A stretch of 64,000 nt of DNA from Streptomyces sp. NBC_01255 (GTDB lineage: Bacteria > Actinomycetota > Actinomycetes > Streptomycetales > Streptomycetaceae), in NCBI RefSeq assembly GCF_036226445.1, contig NZ_CP108474.1:4650001-4714000 (forward strand). Direction: 5' to 3'. This document shows, in pieces, positions 42,373 through 51,260 of this stretch (positions are counted from its first letter, which is position 1; the number at the start of each line of letters is the position of its first letter). The translations under genes were made by a program, and so were the position numbers. The notes beneath the pieces are model-generated. The model was given only the letters and a program-made list of their open reading frames with translations, ran no database searches and was not told the DNA's origin.

Positions 42373-44328
42373 TCAGTCCTCGCTGGACGTCGTCGGCAGC
42401 TGGGTCTGGATGAGCGACATGACCGAGGAGTCGGTGAGCGTCGTGACGTCGCCCAGCTCCCTGTTCTCCGCCACGTCGCGCAGCAGACGGCGCATGATCT
42501 TGCCCGAGCGGGTCTTCGGCAGCTCCGCGACGGGCAGGACCCGCTTCGGCTTGGCGATCGGGCCGAGGGTCGCGCCGACGTGGTTGCGGAGCTCGGCCAC
42601 CAGGTTCTCGTCCTCGCTGGCCGTACCGCGCAGGATGACGAAGGCGACGATCGCCTGACCGGTGGTCTCGTCGGCGGCGCCGACGACGGCCGCCTCGGCC
42701 ACGGCCGGGTGGGAGACGAGGGCCGACTCGACCTCGGTGGTCGAGATGTTGTGGCCCGAGACGAGCATGACGTCGTCGACCCGGCCGAGCAGCCAGATGT
42801 CGCCGTCCTCGTCCTTCTTGGCGCCGTCACCGGCGAAGTACTTGCCCTCGAAGCGGGACCAGTACGTGTCGATGTAGCGCTGGTCGTCGCCCCAGATCGT
42901 GCGGAGCATCGACGGCCACGGCTCGGTGAGGACCAGGTAGCCCCCGCCGCCGTTCGGCACCTCGTTCGCCTCGTCGTCGACGACGGTCGCGGAGATGCCG
43001 GGCAGCGCGCGCTGGGCGGAGCCCGGCTTGGTCTCGGTGACGCCCGGCAGCGGCGAGATCATCATCGCGCCGGTCTCGGTCTGCCACCAGGTGTCCACGA
43101 TCGGGGTCTTGTTCGCGCCGATGTGCTCGCGGTACCAGACCCAGGCCTCGGGGTTGATCGGCTCGCCGACCGAGCCCAGCACGCGGAGGCTGGACAGGTC
43201 GAACTTCGCGGGGATGTCGTCGCCCCACTTCATGAACGTGCGGATCGCGGTGGGCGCCGTGTAGAGGATCGTGACGCCGTACTTCTGCACGATCTCCCAG
43301 AACCGGCCCTGGTGCGGGGTGTCCGGCGTGCCCTCGTACATGACCTGCGTCGCGCCGTTGGCCAGCGGGCCGTAGACGATGTACGAGTGCCCGGTGACCC
43401 AGCCGATGTCGGCGGTGCACCAGTAGACGTCCGTCTCCGGCTTCAGGTCGAAGACGGCGTGGTGCGTGTACGCGGCCTGGGTGAGGTAGCCGCCGGAGGT
43501 GTGCAGGATGCCCTTCGGCTTACCCGTGGTGCCGGAGGTGTAGAGGATGAAGAGCGGGTGCTCCGCCTCGAAGGCCTCCGGGGTGTGCTCGGCGGACTGG
43601 CGGGCGACGATGTCGTCCCACCACACGTCGCGGCCCTCGGTGAAGGCGGTGTCCTGGCCCGTGCGGCGGACCACGAGGACGTGCTCGACCTGCGGGCACT
43701 TGGCGACGGCCTCGTCGATGGCCGGCTTCAGGGCGCTCGGCTTGCCGCGGCGGTAGCCGCCGTCGGCGGTGACGACCAGCTTGGCGTCGGCGTCCTGGAT
43801 GCGGGAGGCCACGGCGTCGGCCGAGAAGCCGCCGAAGACCACCGAGTGGGCGGCGCCGACGCGGGCGCAGGCCAGCATCGTGATGGCCGCCTCGGGGATC
43901 ATCGGCAGGTAGACCGCGACCCGGTCGCCCTTGCGCACGCCCAGCTCGGTCAGGGCGTTGGCGGCCCGCGAGACCTCGTCCTTGAGCTCGGCGTACGTGA
44001 TGGCGCGGCTGTCGCCCGGCTCGCCCTCGAAGTGGATGGCGACCCGGTCGCCGTGACCGGCCTCGACATGGCGGTCGACGCAGTTGTACGCCACGTTCAG
44101 CTCGCCGTCCGCGAACCACTTGGCGAACGGCGGGTTCGACCAGTCGAGCGTCTCGGTCGGCTCGGTGGCCCAGGTCAGGCGTTTGGCCTGCTCGGCCCAG
44201 AAGCCCAGCCTGTCCGCCTTGGCCTGCTCGTACGCCTCCGCCGTCACATTGGCGTCCGCGGCCAGCTCGGCAGGCGGCGCGAACCGCCGCTCTTCCTTGA
44301 GCAGGTTGGCCAAGGATTCGTTGCTCAC
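42373..44328 (-). CDS. acsA: Acetyl-CoA synthetase
   Basis: Activates acetate with ATP and CoA through acetyl-AMP. 651 residues, the usual Acs length, from a GTG at 44328 after AGGGAGATGTC. Motifs: 'YTSGTTGKPKGILHTSGGY' for phosphate binding, 'ADIGWVTGHSYIVYGPL', 'TWWQTETGAMM' for the acyl pocket (with the Trp that limits to short acids), and 'RVDDVMLVSGHNIST' hinge. The C-terminal 'PKTRSGKIMRRLLRD' holds the Lys whose acetylation switches the enzyme off in other bacteria. Stands alone, with terminators on both sides. Confidence 0.97.
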   Translation of the reverse strand: MSNESLANLLKEERRFAPPAELAADANVTAEAYEQAKADRLGFWAEQAKRLTWATEPTETLDWSNPPFAKWFADGELNVAYNCVDRHVEAGHGDRVAIHFEGEPGDSRAITYAELKDEVSRAANALTELGVRKGDRVAVYLPMIPEAAITMLACARVGAAHSVVFGGFSADAVASRIQDADAKLVVTADGGYRRGKPSALKPAIDEAVAKCPQVEHVLVVRRTGQDTAFTEGRDVWWDDIVARQSAEHTPEAFEAEHPLFILYTSGTTGKPKGILHTSGGYLTQAAYTHHAVFDLKPETDVYWCTADIGWVTGHSYIVYGPLANGATQVMYEGTPDTPHQGRFWEIVQKYGVTILYTAPTAIRTFMKWGDDIPAKFDLSSLRVLGSVGEPINPEAWVWYREHIGANKTPIVDTWWQTETGAMMISPLPGVTETKPGSAQRALPGISATVVDDEANEVPNGGGGYLVLTEPWPSMLRTIWGDDQRYIDTYWSRFEGKYFAGDGAKKDEDGDIWLLGRVDDVMLVSGHNISTTEVESALVSHPAVAEAAVVGAADETTGQAIVAFVILRGTASEDENLVAELRNHVGATLGPIAKPKRVLPVAELPKTRSGKIMRRLLRDVAENRELGDVTTLTDSSVMSLIQTQLPTTSSED

Positions 44329-44453
44329 GACATCTCCCTTTCCCAGGGCGTCCTCTGTGCGTATGTGTCCCGCGTCATACCTCACCAGTCAGATGCCCGG
44401 GTGACAAGAGCATCCAGGAAATTGGTTTAGACCTGTGAGGTGGATGACGTGCG

Positions 44454-44492
44454 GTGGCCCCTTCTTCCCGAGCGGGTGGGAGAAGGGGCCAC
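44454..44492 (-). terminator. Terminator of the SulP-carbonic anhydrase gene
   Basis: Arms GTGGCCCCTTCT and complement with an inner imperfect CCC/GGG extension, 31 bp past the stop at 44523. Confidence 0.85.
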
Positions 44493-44522
44493 ACAGTCTC
44501 ACGGACGGCAGGAGCCGATGGT

Positions 44523-47105
44523 TCAGGACGCGCGGGGGCGGGATCGGGCCGAAGGTTTCAGGACACGCGGGCGGTCTCGCAGGTGGACGGCCTTTGCGTG
44601 GCCCTCCTCCGTGTGGCCCGTTTGCTCCCTGTAGGCCGTTTGCTCTCCGTGGGCCGCTTGCTCCCCGTGGGTCGTCTCCGCGTGGTCCGTCGGCATGACC
44701 TGGGTGAAGACGTCGTCGTAGCTGTGCACCTCGTCCGTGCCGGCGAGCAGGTACGCCTGCGCCTCGCCCACGTGGAAGTACATGCCGTGCAGCGTCAGGC
44801 TGCCGTCGGCCAGTCGGCGCGCCACCGACTCGTACGCCCTGAGGTGCTCCAGCTGCTGCACCACGTTGGTCAGGCAGAGCTGCTCGACCGCGTCGGCAGG
44901 CAGCCGTCCGGAGATACGGGCCCAGGCGTGCCGACGGCTGTCCATCCGCTCCAGGCTCGGCCGGCCGTGCCGCAGCCAGCGCCGCAGCGGGGTCGGCGGT
45001 GTCGCCGGATCGTCCGGGCCGCTGCCCAGCAGGGCCTGCATAGCGCCGCAGCCGGAGTGGCCGCACACGGTGATCGACTCGACCCGGAGCACGTCCACCG
45101 CGTACTCGATCGCCGCGGCCACCGAGTCGTCCCCGCTCTCCTTGCCGGGGAGGGGGACGAGGTTGCCGACGTTGCGCACGGTGAAGAGGTCACCCGGGCC
45201 GCTGGAGGTGATCATGCTCGTGACCAGGCGGGAGTCCGCGCAGGTCAGGAAGAGCTGGGAGGGGCGCTGACCCTCGCGGGCGAGGCGGGCCAGCTCGTCC
45301 CGTACGAGCGGGGCGGTGTTCCGCTGGAACTTGCCGATGCCACTGGCCAGGTGCAGCCCCGACGTCCGCCGGGTCTCGGCGGGCTCGGCGGCCGCGTCCG
45401 GCCCGTCGGTGGTCTCGGCGAGCCCCTCGGCCGGCGCGGGCCGTTCCCCGCACTGGTGGTTGTGCCACGGGGTCCAGGGGCGGGAGCAGGCGGGCGAGGC
45501 GGGGCCGGAGGCCGTATCGGAGGCCGTACCGGGGGCGGGTTCGGCGATCCGGGCGCCGGACGGACCGGTCGTCTCGACCGTGCCGCCGCGGGCGAGGTAC
45601 CCGGATCTCCACTCGCTCAGCGTCTCGTAGGCCGCGTGGTCCATGAAGGACCCGTCGAGCTCGACCACGACGTGGGACCCCTGGGGCAGTTGGTGCAGGG
45701 CCCGGCTCAGCCGGGGGACGGCGAGGAAGGTCAGCTGGCCCCGTACGTGCAGCAGCTGGTGTCCGTCCCGCTCCTCGCGGCTGATCCGCGTGTGGGCCAG
45801 CCGGTGCAGTGCGACGGCGATGGCGACGGCGATGCCGAGGGCGACGCCCTCCAGGATGCCGACGAGGACGACACCGGCCAGCGTCACGGCGTAGACGACG
45901 ACTTCGCGGTGGCGCGTGACCGTACGGATGTGGGTGATGCTGACCATCTGGATGCCGACCACCATGACGAGCGCGGCGAGCGCGGCCAGCGGGATCAGGT
46001 CGAGCGCGGGGACGAACAGCAGGGCCGCCAGCACGATCCACAGACCGTGGAGCATGGTGGAGGCGCGGCTCACCGCGCCCGCCGAGACGTTGGCGACGCT
46101 GCGGACCGCGACCCCGGCGACCGGCAGTCCGCCGAGCGCCCCGGAGACCACGTTGGCCGCGCCCTGTCCGGCGAGTTCGCGGTCGAGGTGGGAGCGGGGG
46201 ATGTTCCGGCCGAGGTCTGGGCGGGCGGCGACCAGCTTGTCGACCGCGACGGCGGAGAGCAGCGACTGCACGCTCGTGACCAGGGTGATCGTGAGCACCC
46301 CGGCGGCGATGCCGAGGACCGGCCCCTCGGGCAGGCCGGGCAGTGCGTGGCTGCTCCAGGAGGGCAGGTCGACGCGCGGCACGGAGAGCCCGGCGACGAC
46401 GGCCACCGCCGTCGCCCCGGCCACCGCGACGAGCGCGGCGGGCACCTTCCGTACGAGCCGGCCGGCCCGCCCCGGAAGCTTCGGCCAGGACAGCAGCAGG
46501 GTCACGGTGAGAGCGCTGATGGCGAGCGCGGACGGGTGGATGTGCGCCAACTGGGCGGGCAGGCCGAGGACGTTGTCCACGGCGGAGCTCTGGGGGGTGC
46601 CGCCGAGCACGATGTGGAGCTGGGCGAGGGCGATCGTGACGCCGATGCCGGCCAGCATGCCGTGCACGATCGCGGGCGAGACGGCGAGGGCGGAGCGGGC
46701 CACGCGCAGGACGGACAGGCCGAGTTGGGCGAGTCCGGCGAGGACGGTGATGGCGCAGGTGGTGCGCCAGCCGTACCGCTGGATGAGCTCGGCGGTCACC
46801 ACGGTGAGGCCGGCGGCGGGCCCGCTCACCTGGAGGGGGGAGCCGCCGAACCGGCCGGCGACGATGCCGCCGACGGCGGCGGCGACCAGGCCGGACTGGA
46901 GCGGTGCTCCGGTGGCGAGCGCGATGCCGAGCGAGAGCGGCAGGGCGATCAGGAAGACGGCGACCGAGGCGGACAGGTCCGCGCCGGCGATGCGGAAGCG
47001 GCGCGGGCCGTCCGGCGGGCTGTGGGGCCGCTGGACGTGGGGCCGGGTGGTTTTGCGGCGGGTGGTCTTGCGCGTGGTCTTGCGGGCAGGGGGGCAGAGG
47101 GTCAT
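44523..47105 (-). CDS. SulP anion transporter fused to beta-carbonic anhydrase
   Basis: 860 residues. A basic N-terminus is followed by a SulP transporter of ten to twelve membrane segments from about 40 to 430 ('VFLIALPLSLGIALATGAPL', 'GPAAGLTVVTAELI', 'GIGVTIALAQLHIVLGG'), a short STAS-like region ('LTFLAVPRLSRALHQLPQG'), a linker to about 590, and a beta-carbonic anhydrase domain from 600 to 790. The zinc Cys-Asp-Arg is in 'FLTCADSRLVTSM' and the His-Cys pair in 'ITVCGHSGCGAMQALLG'. SulP proteins can carry bicarbonate, so the fusion would couple bicarbonate uptake to CO2 interconversion at the membrane. The C-terminus has GEQ-like repeats. GGAGGAGA precedes the ATG. Confidence 0.94.
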   Translation of the reverse strand: MTLCPPARKTTRKTTRRKTTRPHVQRPHSPPDGPRRFRIAGADLSASVAVFLIALPLSLGIALATGAPLQSGLVAAAVGGIVAGRFGGSPLQVSGPAAGLTVVTAELIQRYGWRTTCAITVLAGLAQLGLSVLRVARSALAVSPAIVHGMLAGIGVTIALAQLHIVLGGTPQSSAVDNVLGLPAQLAHIHPSALAISALTVTLLLSWPKLPGRAGRLVRKVPAALVAVAGATAVAVVAGLSVPRVDLPSWSSHALPGLPEGPVLGIAAGVLTITLVTSVQSLLSAVAVDKLVAARPDLGRNIPRSHLDRELAGQGAANVVSGALGGLPVAGVAVRSVANVSAGAVSRASTMLHGLWIVLAALLFVPALDLIPLAALAALVMVVGIQMVSITHIRTVTRHREVVVYAVTLAGVVLVGILEGVALGIAVAIAVALHRLAHTRISREERDGHQLLHVRGQLTFLAVPRLSRALHQLPQGSHVVVELDGSFMDHAAYETLSEWRSGYLARGGTVETTGPSGARIAEPAPGTASDTASGPASPACSRPWTPWHNHQCGERPAPAEGLAETTDGPDAAAEPAETRRTSGLHLASGIGKFQRNTAPLVRDELARLAREGQRPSQLFLTCADSRLVTSMITSSGPGDLFTVRNVGNLVPLPGKESGDDSVAAAIEYAVDVLRVESITVCGHSGCGAMQALLGSGPDDPATPPTPLRRWLRHGRPSLERMDSRRHAWARISGRLPADAVEQLCLTNVVQQLEHLRAYESVARRLADGSLTLHGMYFHVGEAQAYLLAGTDEVHSYDDVFTQVMPTDHAETTHGEQAAHGEQTAYREQTGHTEEGHAKAVHLRDRPRVLKPSARSRPRAS

Positions 47106-47415
47106 GTTCCCGTCTCCTCCGGGGCAGCGCGGTCGCGGCTCGTGCGGGACGAACGTGGGGGTCGCGGCCGTGGGTCACGGCGTGCAGCGGCGGGATTCCG
47201 GCGGGACCCCCGGGATGGGGAGGATCAACGCTCGGTAAATGGATCGTAATGGAGAGTAAAGTCTCCGGCATTATTTTCGGGGCAAACAGGGCAATGATTC
47301 ACCGGTTCCGGTGATAGACGAGCGGAATGCCGCTTGTCGTTTCATCTCCCCGGCGGGTGTGATGCGACGTTGACGCCGCTCGTACGGAACGTGTGCTCTG
47401 AGGAGAGGTGGGCGG
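47106..47415. promoter_or_regulatory. Divergent control region with an operator-like inverted repeat
   Basis: 310 bp between the SulP fusion and the lipoprotein gene. TCACCGGTTCCGGTGA at 47299-47314 is a seven-base inverted repeat around TT. Another short one, GGAGA..TCTCC, lies around 47250-47266 in an AT-richer segment. These are candidate sites for a dimeric regulator of one or both genes. Confidence 0.45.
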
Positions 47416-48744
47416 ATGCCAGCCGCCGGGAGAAGGACCGCAATCCACAAGGCAGTCCACAGGAAGGCGCTCGCCGCCGGTGCCCTCGCCGTCGCCCTGA
47501 TCACCGGTCTCGCCGGCTGCTCGGGCTCCGACGGCGCTGCCACGAAGGGCACGCCGGGTGGCGCGGGTGCCAAGAAGGGCCCGGCCGCGGCTCCGCCGAA
47601 CGCGGTCCGCCTGATCGGTGACGGCTCCACGGCCTTCACCGGCGCCCAGCCCCACCAGCCCGTCTGGCAGAAGCTCAAGCCGGGGGAGACGCCGCCGCAG
47701 TTCGTGGTCTTCTCGTGGGACGGCGCGGGCGAGGACAGCCAGAAGCTGTTCTCGCACTTCCGCTCGGTCGGCAGGAAGTACGACGCGACCATGACGTACT
47801 TCCTGAGCGGCGTGTACCTGCTGCCCGAGGAGAAGCGGAAGCTCTACGACCCGCCGCGGCACAGCGCGGGCCGCTCCGACATCGGCTTCAACGACGTCGA
47901 GGGGATCCGTGCCACCGTCCGCGAACTGCGTGCGGCGTGGCAGGAGGGCAACGAGATCGGCACCCACTTCAACGGGCACTTCTGCGGGACGGACACCAGC
48001 GTCGGCAAGTGGTCGCCCGAGGAGTGGAAGAGCGAGATCAACCAGGCCAAGTCCTTCGTCAAGAACTGGAAGACGAACGCCGGCCTGGGCGCGGAGCAGC
48101 CGCTGCCCTTCGACTACGACAAGGAGCTCGTCGGCGCCCGCACCCCCTGCCTGGAGGGACGGCAGAACTTCCTCCAGGCGGCGAGCGAGATGGGCTTCCG
48201 TTACGACACGAGCGGCGTCAACGACCAGATCTGGCCCAAGAAGGACCTGGGTCTGTGGGACCTGTCGATGCAGCTGGTGCCGGTCCCCGGCCGCGCCTTC
48301 CAGACGCTCTCCATGGACTACAACTTCCTGGTCAACCAGTCCCCGGGCACGACCCAGGGCGACCCGTCCCAGCACGGGTACTGGGGCGACCAGATGCGGG
48401 ACGGTCTGGTGCAGGCCTTCGAGCGCTCCTACAAGGGCAACCGCGCGCCGCTGATCATCGGCAACCACTTCGAGTCCTGGAACGGCGGCACGTACATGCG
48501 CGCCATCGAGGAGACCATCGCGACGGTCTGCGTACAGAAGGACGTCAAGTGCGTGTCCTTCCGCCAGCTGGCCGACTGGCTCGACGCCCAGGACCCCGAC
48601 GTCGTCGCCAAGATGCGCACCCTGAAGGTCGGGGAGGCCCCGGCGACCGGCTGGCAGACCTTCCTGGCCGCCCAGCCGCCCGCCCAGCCGCCCGCCCCGG
48701 CGGGCGCCCCGGCGACCGGCGTCAAGCAGGCTGAACGGCACTGA
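47416..48744 (+). CDS. Secreted lipoprotein with a divergent polysaccharide-deacetylase-like domain
   Basis: 442 residues from an ATG with GGAGAGG before. A lipoprotein signal ends in 'VALITGLAGC' (Cys at 35), so it is attached to the outer face of the membrane. The body resembles the NodB fold: 'FVVFSWDGAGEDSQKLFSHF' at the position of motif 1, 'EIGTHFNGHFCG' with the H-x3-H metal pair of motif 2, and later 'PLIIGNHFESWNGGTYMRA' and 'VSFRQLADWLD'. Motif 1 lacks the usual Asp-Asp (TFDDG), so activity on chitin-like or peptidoglycan sugars is uncertain. The C-terminus is Pro/Ala-rich. Confidence 0.85.
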   Translation: MPAAGRRTAIHKAVHRKALAAGALAVALITGLAGCSGSDGAATKGTPGGAGAKKGPAAAPPNAVRLIGDGSTAFTGAQPHQPVWQKLKPGETPPQFVVFSWDGAGEDSQKLFSHFRSVGRKYDATMTYFLSGVYLLPEEKRKLYDPPRHSAGRSDIGFNDVEGIRATVRELRAAWQEGNEIGTHFNGHFCGTDTSVGKWSPEEWKSEINQAKSFVKNWKTNAGLGAEQPLPFDYDKELVGARTPCLEGRQNFLQAASEMGFRYDTSGVNDQIWPKKDLGLWDLSMQLVPVPGRAFQTLSMDYNFLVNQSPGTTQGDPSQHGYWGDQMRDGLVQAFERSYKGNRAPLIIGNHFESWNGGTYMRAIEETIATVCVQKDVKCVSFRQLADWLDAQDPDVVAKMRTLKVGEAPATGWQTFLAAQPPAQPPAPAGAPATGVKQAERH

Positions 48745-48763
48745 GCCCTTCACGCAACACAAA

Positions 48764-48799
48764 CCCGGGGTCGACCTGCGCCAACAGGTCGGCCCCGGG
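48764..48799. terminator. Terminator after the lipoprotein gene, copying nearby coding sequence
   Basis: Fifteen-base arms with one mismatch (CCCGGGG-CGACCTG and CAGGTCG-CCCCGGG) around CGCCAA, 20 bp past the lipoprotein stop. Thirty-one of 33 bases in this hairpin match 48949-48981, inside the 3' end of the neighbouring ATPase gene. Confidence 0.85.
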
Positions 48800-48904
48800 C
48801 CCCTTTGTCTTTGCGCCCCTCGCTTCGCTCGGCACCGGGGGCGCCTCACGGGCTTCGGGTCGCTGCGCCGGACTCCGTCCGGCGGCGTCCGGTCCGGGGC
48901 GTCG

Positions 48905-49891
48905 TCAGCCGAGCTGCGATACGGCCACGCGCTCGCCGAGGACGAACTCGGGGTCGACCTGCGCCGCCAGGTCGGCCCCGGTTTTGGCGTTGCCCCAGCT
49001 TTCCGCGTTGCGCAGGTGGAAGTGAACCATCTGGCGCGTGTAGCGGTCCCAGTCGCGGTGGGCGTACGAGTCGTCGGCCGCGTCCTGAAGGGCCTGGAGC
49101 GACATGCGGTTCTCCGCCTCCAGGAGCTCGAAGCGGGGCGGGCGGCCCTTCTCCATCGCGCGGACCCAGTCCGAGTGGCCCACCGTCACCAGCAGGTCGT
49201 CGCCGACCTCCGCGCGCAGGAAGTCGAGGTCGTCATGGCCCTGCACCTTGTTCCCGACGACCTTGAGCGCGACGCCGAAGTCCCGCGCGTACTCCTTGTA
49301 CTGGCGGTAGACCGAGACGCCCTTGCGGGTCGGCTCGGCCACCAGGAAGGTCATGTCGAAGCGGGTGAAGAGGCCCGACGCGAAGGAGTCCGAGCCCGCC
49401 GTCATGTCGACGACCACGTACTCGTCGGCCCCGTCCACCAGGTGGTTGAGGCAGAGCTCCACCGCGCCGACCTTCGAGTGGTAGCAGGACACCCCGAGGT
49501 CCGACTCCGTGAAGGGGCCGGTCGCCATCAGCCGGACGTCGCCGTCGTCGAGCGCGACCGTGCGCGCGCAGGCCCCGTAGACCGGGTTGTCCTCGCGGAC
49601 GCGCAGCAGCCGCGAACCCTCCCCGGGCGGCGTCGTCTTGATCATCGTGTCGGCGGAGACGATCCGCGGGTTCGAGCCCCGCAGGTACTCCTTGATGAGC
49701 GGCAGATGCGCGCCCATCGCGGGCATCGCGGCGGCCTCGGACTCGGGCAGTCCGAGCGCGGCGCCCAGGTGCTGGTTGATGTCGGCGTCGACGGCGACGA
49801 CCGGGGACTCGGTGGCGGCGAGGTGGCGGATGAAGAGCGAGGACAGCGTGGTCTTGCCGCTGCCGCCCTTCCCCACGAAAGCGATCTTCAT
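48905..49891 (-). CDS. CooC-like P-loop ATPase (SIMIBI class)
   Basis: 328 residues from the ATG at 49891 (AGGTGA before it). The Walker A is 'VGKGGSGKTTLSSLFIRHL' at the N-terminus, with the second Lys typical of MinD/CooC, then 'VVAVDADINQHLGAALG', and 'DEYVVVDMTAGSDSFASGLF' as switch II. It has no helix-turn-helix and no MinD membrane helix. The family inserts nickel in CO dehydrogenase or relates to chromosome partition; neither partner is here. The last 45 residues ('HLRNAESWGNAKTGADLAAQ') are lineage-specific. It is divergent from the Fic-like gene. Role unclear. Confidence 0.85.
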   Translation of the reverse strand: MKIAFVGKGGSGKTTLSSLFIRHLAATESPVVAVDADINQHLGAALGLPESEAAAMPAMGAHLPLIKEYLRGSNPRIVSADTMIKTTPPGEGSRLLRVREDNPVYGACARTVALDDGDVRLMATGPFTESDLGVSCYHSKVGAVELCLNHLVDGADEYVVVDMTAGSDSFASGLFTRFDMTFLVAEPTRKGVSVYRQYKEYARDFGVALKVVGNKVQGHDDLDFLRAEVGDDLLVTVGHSDWVRAMEKGRPPRFELLEAENRMSLQALQDAADDSYAHRDWDRYTRQMVHFHLRNAESWGNAKTGADLAAQVDPEFVLGERVAVSQLG

Positions 49892-49993
49892 GTTCACCTA
49901 GCGTAGTGGCATGAATGCGTGGTGTGGTCAAGGTGCGTGAAGAAGACCACTCCATCGTGGGGCGGGCCGCCAGGGCGCGTAGCCTCCCTACTT

Positions 49994-50866
49994 ATGAGTA
50001 CGCACGCCTCTGACCCCTTGGCCGCCCTCGGTTCCCTGCCGGGCGTCGCCGACGCGGTGGACTCCGTACGCAAGGCCGTCGACCGGGTCTACGGCCACCG
50101 TGTGATGCGGCGCCGCAGCAACGAGATCTCCTCCGAGGCGGCGCTGCGCGGGGCGCGCGGTTCGGCCGCCCTCTCCGGTGCCGACTGGGCCCTCGAAGAG
50201 GTCCGCCGGCGGACCGACTTCAGTGCCGACGCCGAGGCCCGCACGGTCGGCGCCGCCCTGCGCCTGGGTGCGGAGGCCGGGCAGCTCCTCTCCATCTGGC
50301 GCCAGTCGCCGATGCGGGTACTCGCCAGGCTCCACCTGGTCGCCGCGGGCGACGCGGGGATCTCGGGCGACACGGGTTTCGCGGTCGGCTCGGGCGGTTC
50401 CGACGGCTCGGCCGACTCGGTCGGGCGGCCCCGGCTGGACGGCGAGGCCGTCGACGAGCCGCTGATCGAGGCCCCGCTGCCGATGCCGTCCGAGGTGGCC
50501 GGCCGCCTCGACGGGCTCGCGGAGCTGATCGTCGCGGGCGGTGAGGCCCCGGCGCTCGTGACGGCCGCGGTCGTGCACGGCGAACTTCTCGCGCTGCGAC
50601 CGTTCACCTCGTACAACGGTCTGGTCGCGCGGGCGGCGGAGCGGATCGTGCTGGTGGGCAGTGGCCTCGACCCCAAGGCGATCTGCCCGGCGGAAGTCGG
50701 CCACGCCGAGCAGGGGCGGGCGGCGTACCTCGCCGCGTTCGAGGGGTATCTGTCGGGCACCCCGGAGGGTGTGGGTGCCTGGATCGCGCACTGCGGGCGC
50801 TCGGTCGAGCTGGGTGTCCGGGAGTCGACGGCCGTCTGTGAGGCGCTCCAGCGCGGCGCGGCCTGA
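49994..50866 (+). CDS. Fic-like fold protein with a degenerate catalytic motif
   Basis: 290 residues from the ATG at 49994, with TAGCCT a few bases upstream suggesting a leaderless message. The arrangement of helices around residues 60-110 and 165-260 and the phrase 'VHGELLALRPFTSYNGLVAR' (196-213) recall the Fic core HPFx[DE]GNGR, but His is Arg202, the acidic residue is Ser206, and the last Arg is Leu210, so AMP transfer as in active Fic is unlikely. In databases such proteins are sometimes called oxidoreductases without support. A Ser/Gly/Asp-rich loop lies at 117-160. Function unknown. Confidence 0.65.
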   Translation: MSTHASDPLAALGSLPGVADAVDSVRKAVDRVYGHRVMRRRSNEISSEAALRGARGSAALSGADWALEEVRRRTDFSADAEARTVGAALRLGAEAGQLLSIWRQSPMRVLARLHLVAAGDAGISGDTGFAVGSGGSDGSADSVGRPRLDGEAVDEPLIEAPLPMPSEVAGRLDGLAELIVAGGEAPALVTAAVVHGELLALRPFTSYNGLVARAAERIVLVGSGLDPKAICPAEVGHAEQGRAAYLAAFEGYLSGTPEGVGAWIAHCGRSVELGVRESTAVCEALQRGAA

Positions 50867-50878
50867 GGTGGTCCGCTT

Positions 50879-50990
50879 CCGGCGCCAGCGAAGCTGACGC
50901 CGGTCGCGATCCACCCCGGCACCGGCTCCAGTTGCGATCCAGAGCCGGGCCGGAAACGGGTTGCGGCGGCACCAGGTCTGGTACCGCCGC
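50879..50990 (+). terminator. Two stacked hairpins after the Fic-like gene
   Basis: CCGGCGCCAGC with GCTGACGCCGG at 50879-50903 (one mismatch, loop GAA) and a longer stem at 50963-50990 (GCGGCGG, ACCAG and complements). Together they should end the transcript. Confidence 0.7.
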
Positions 50991-51260
50991 TGGCACGTCT
51001 ACCCAGTTACCATGCGTCCTCGATAAGTGCCCATCAGGCCGGGAACTTTGCCCTTGGCCTGGTGCGGCTGGCCCGTAATCGACGGGTCGACGTCGCGTGG
51101 GTGCTCGGTTTCTGTGCTAGGTCCGTGGGGCCTTCATGCTCAACAGGTGATCCTCTCGGATGTCCTCGGTCTCGCGGGCCTGATTCCTTTCTACTCCTGT
51201 CGACGGGGAAGCGAAAGTGCTGGCTCCGCTTCTTTGCTCATTGCTCAAATTCGGGCAAAG
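50991..51260. other. Gene-free stretch between convergent genes with structured segments
   Basis: No believable coding frame. A stem CATCAGGCC/GGCCTGGTG lies at 51032-51064, and at 51208-51235 GAAGCG pairs with CGCTTC followed by TTT, one of few U-tract terminators in the window. The stretch is less GC-rich than its neighbours. It could hold a small RNA on the + strand or be only trailing sequence of the two genes. Confidence 0.4.
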
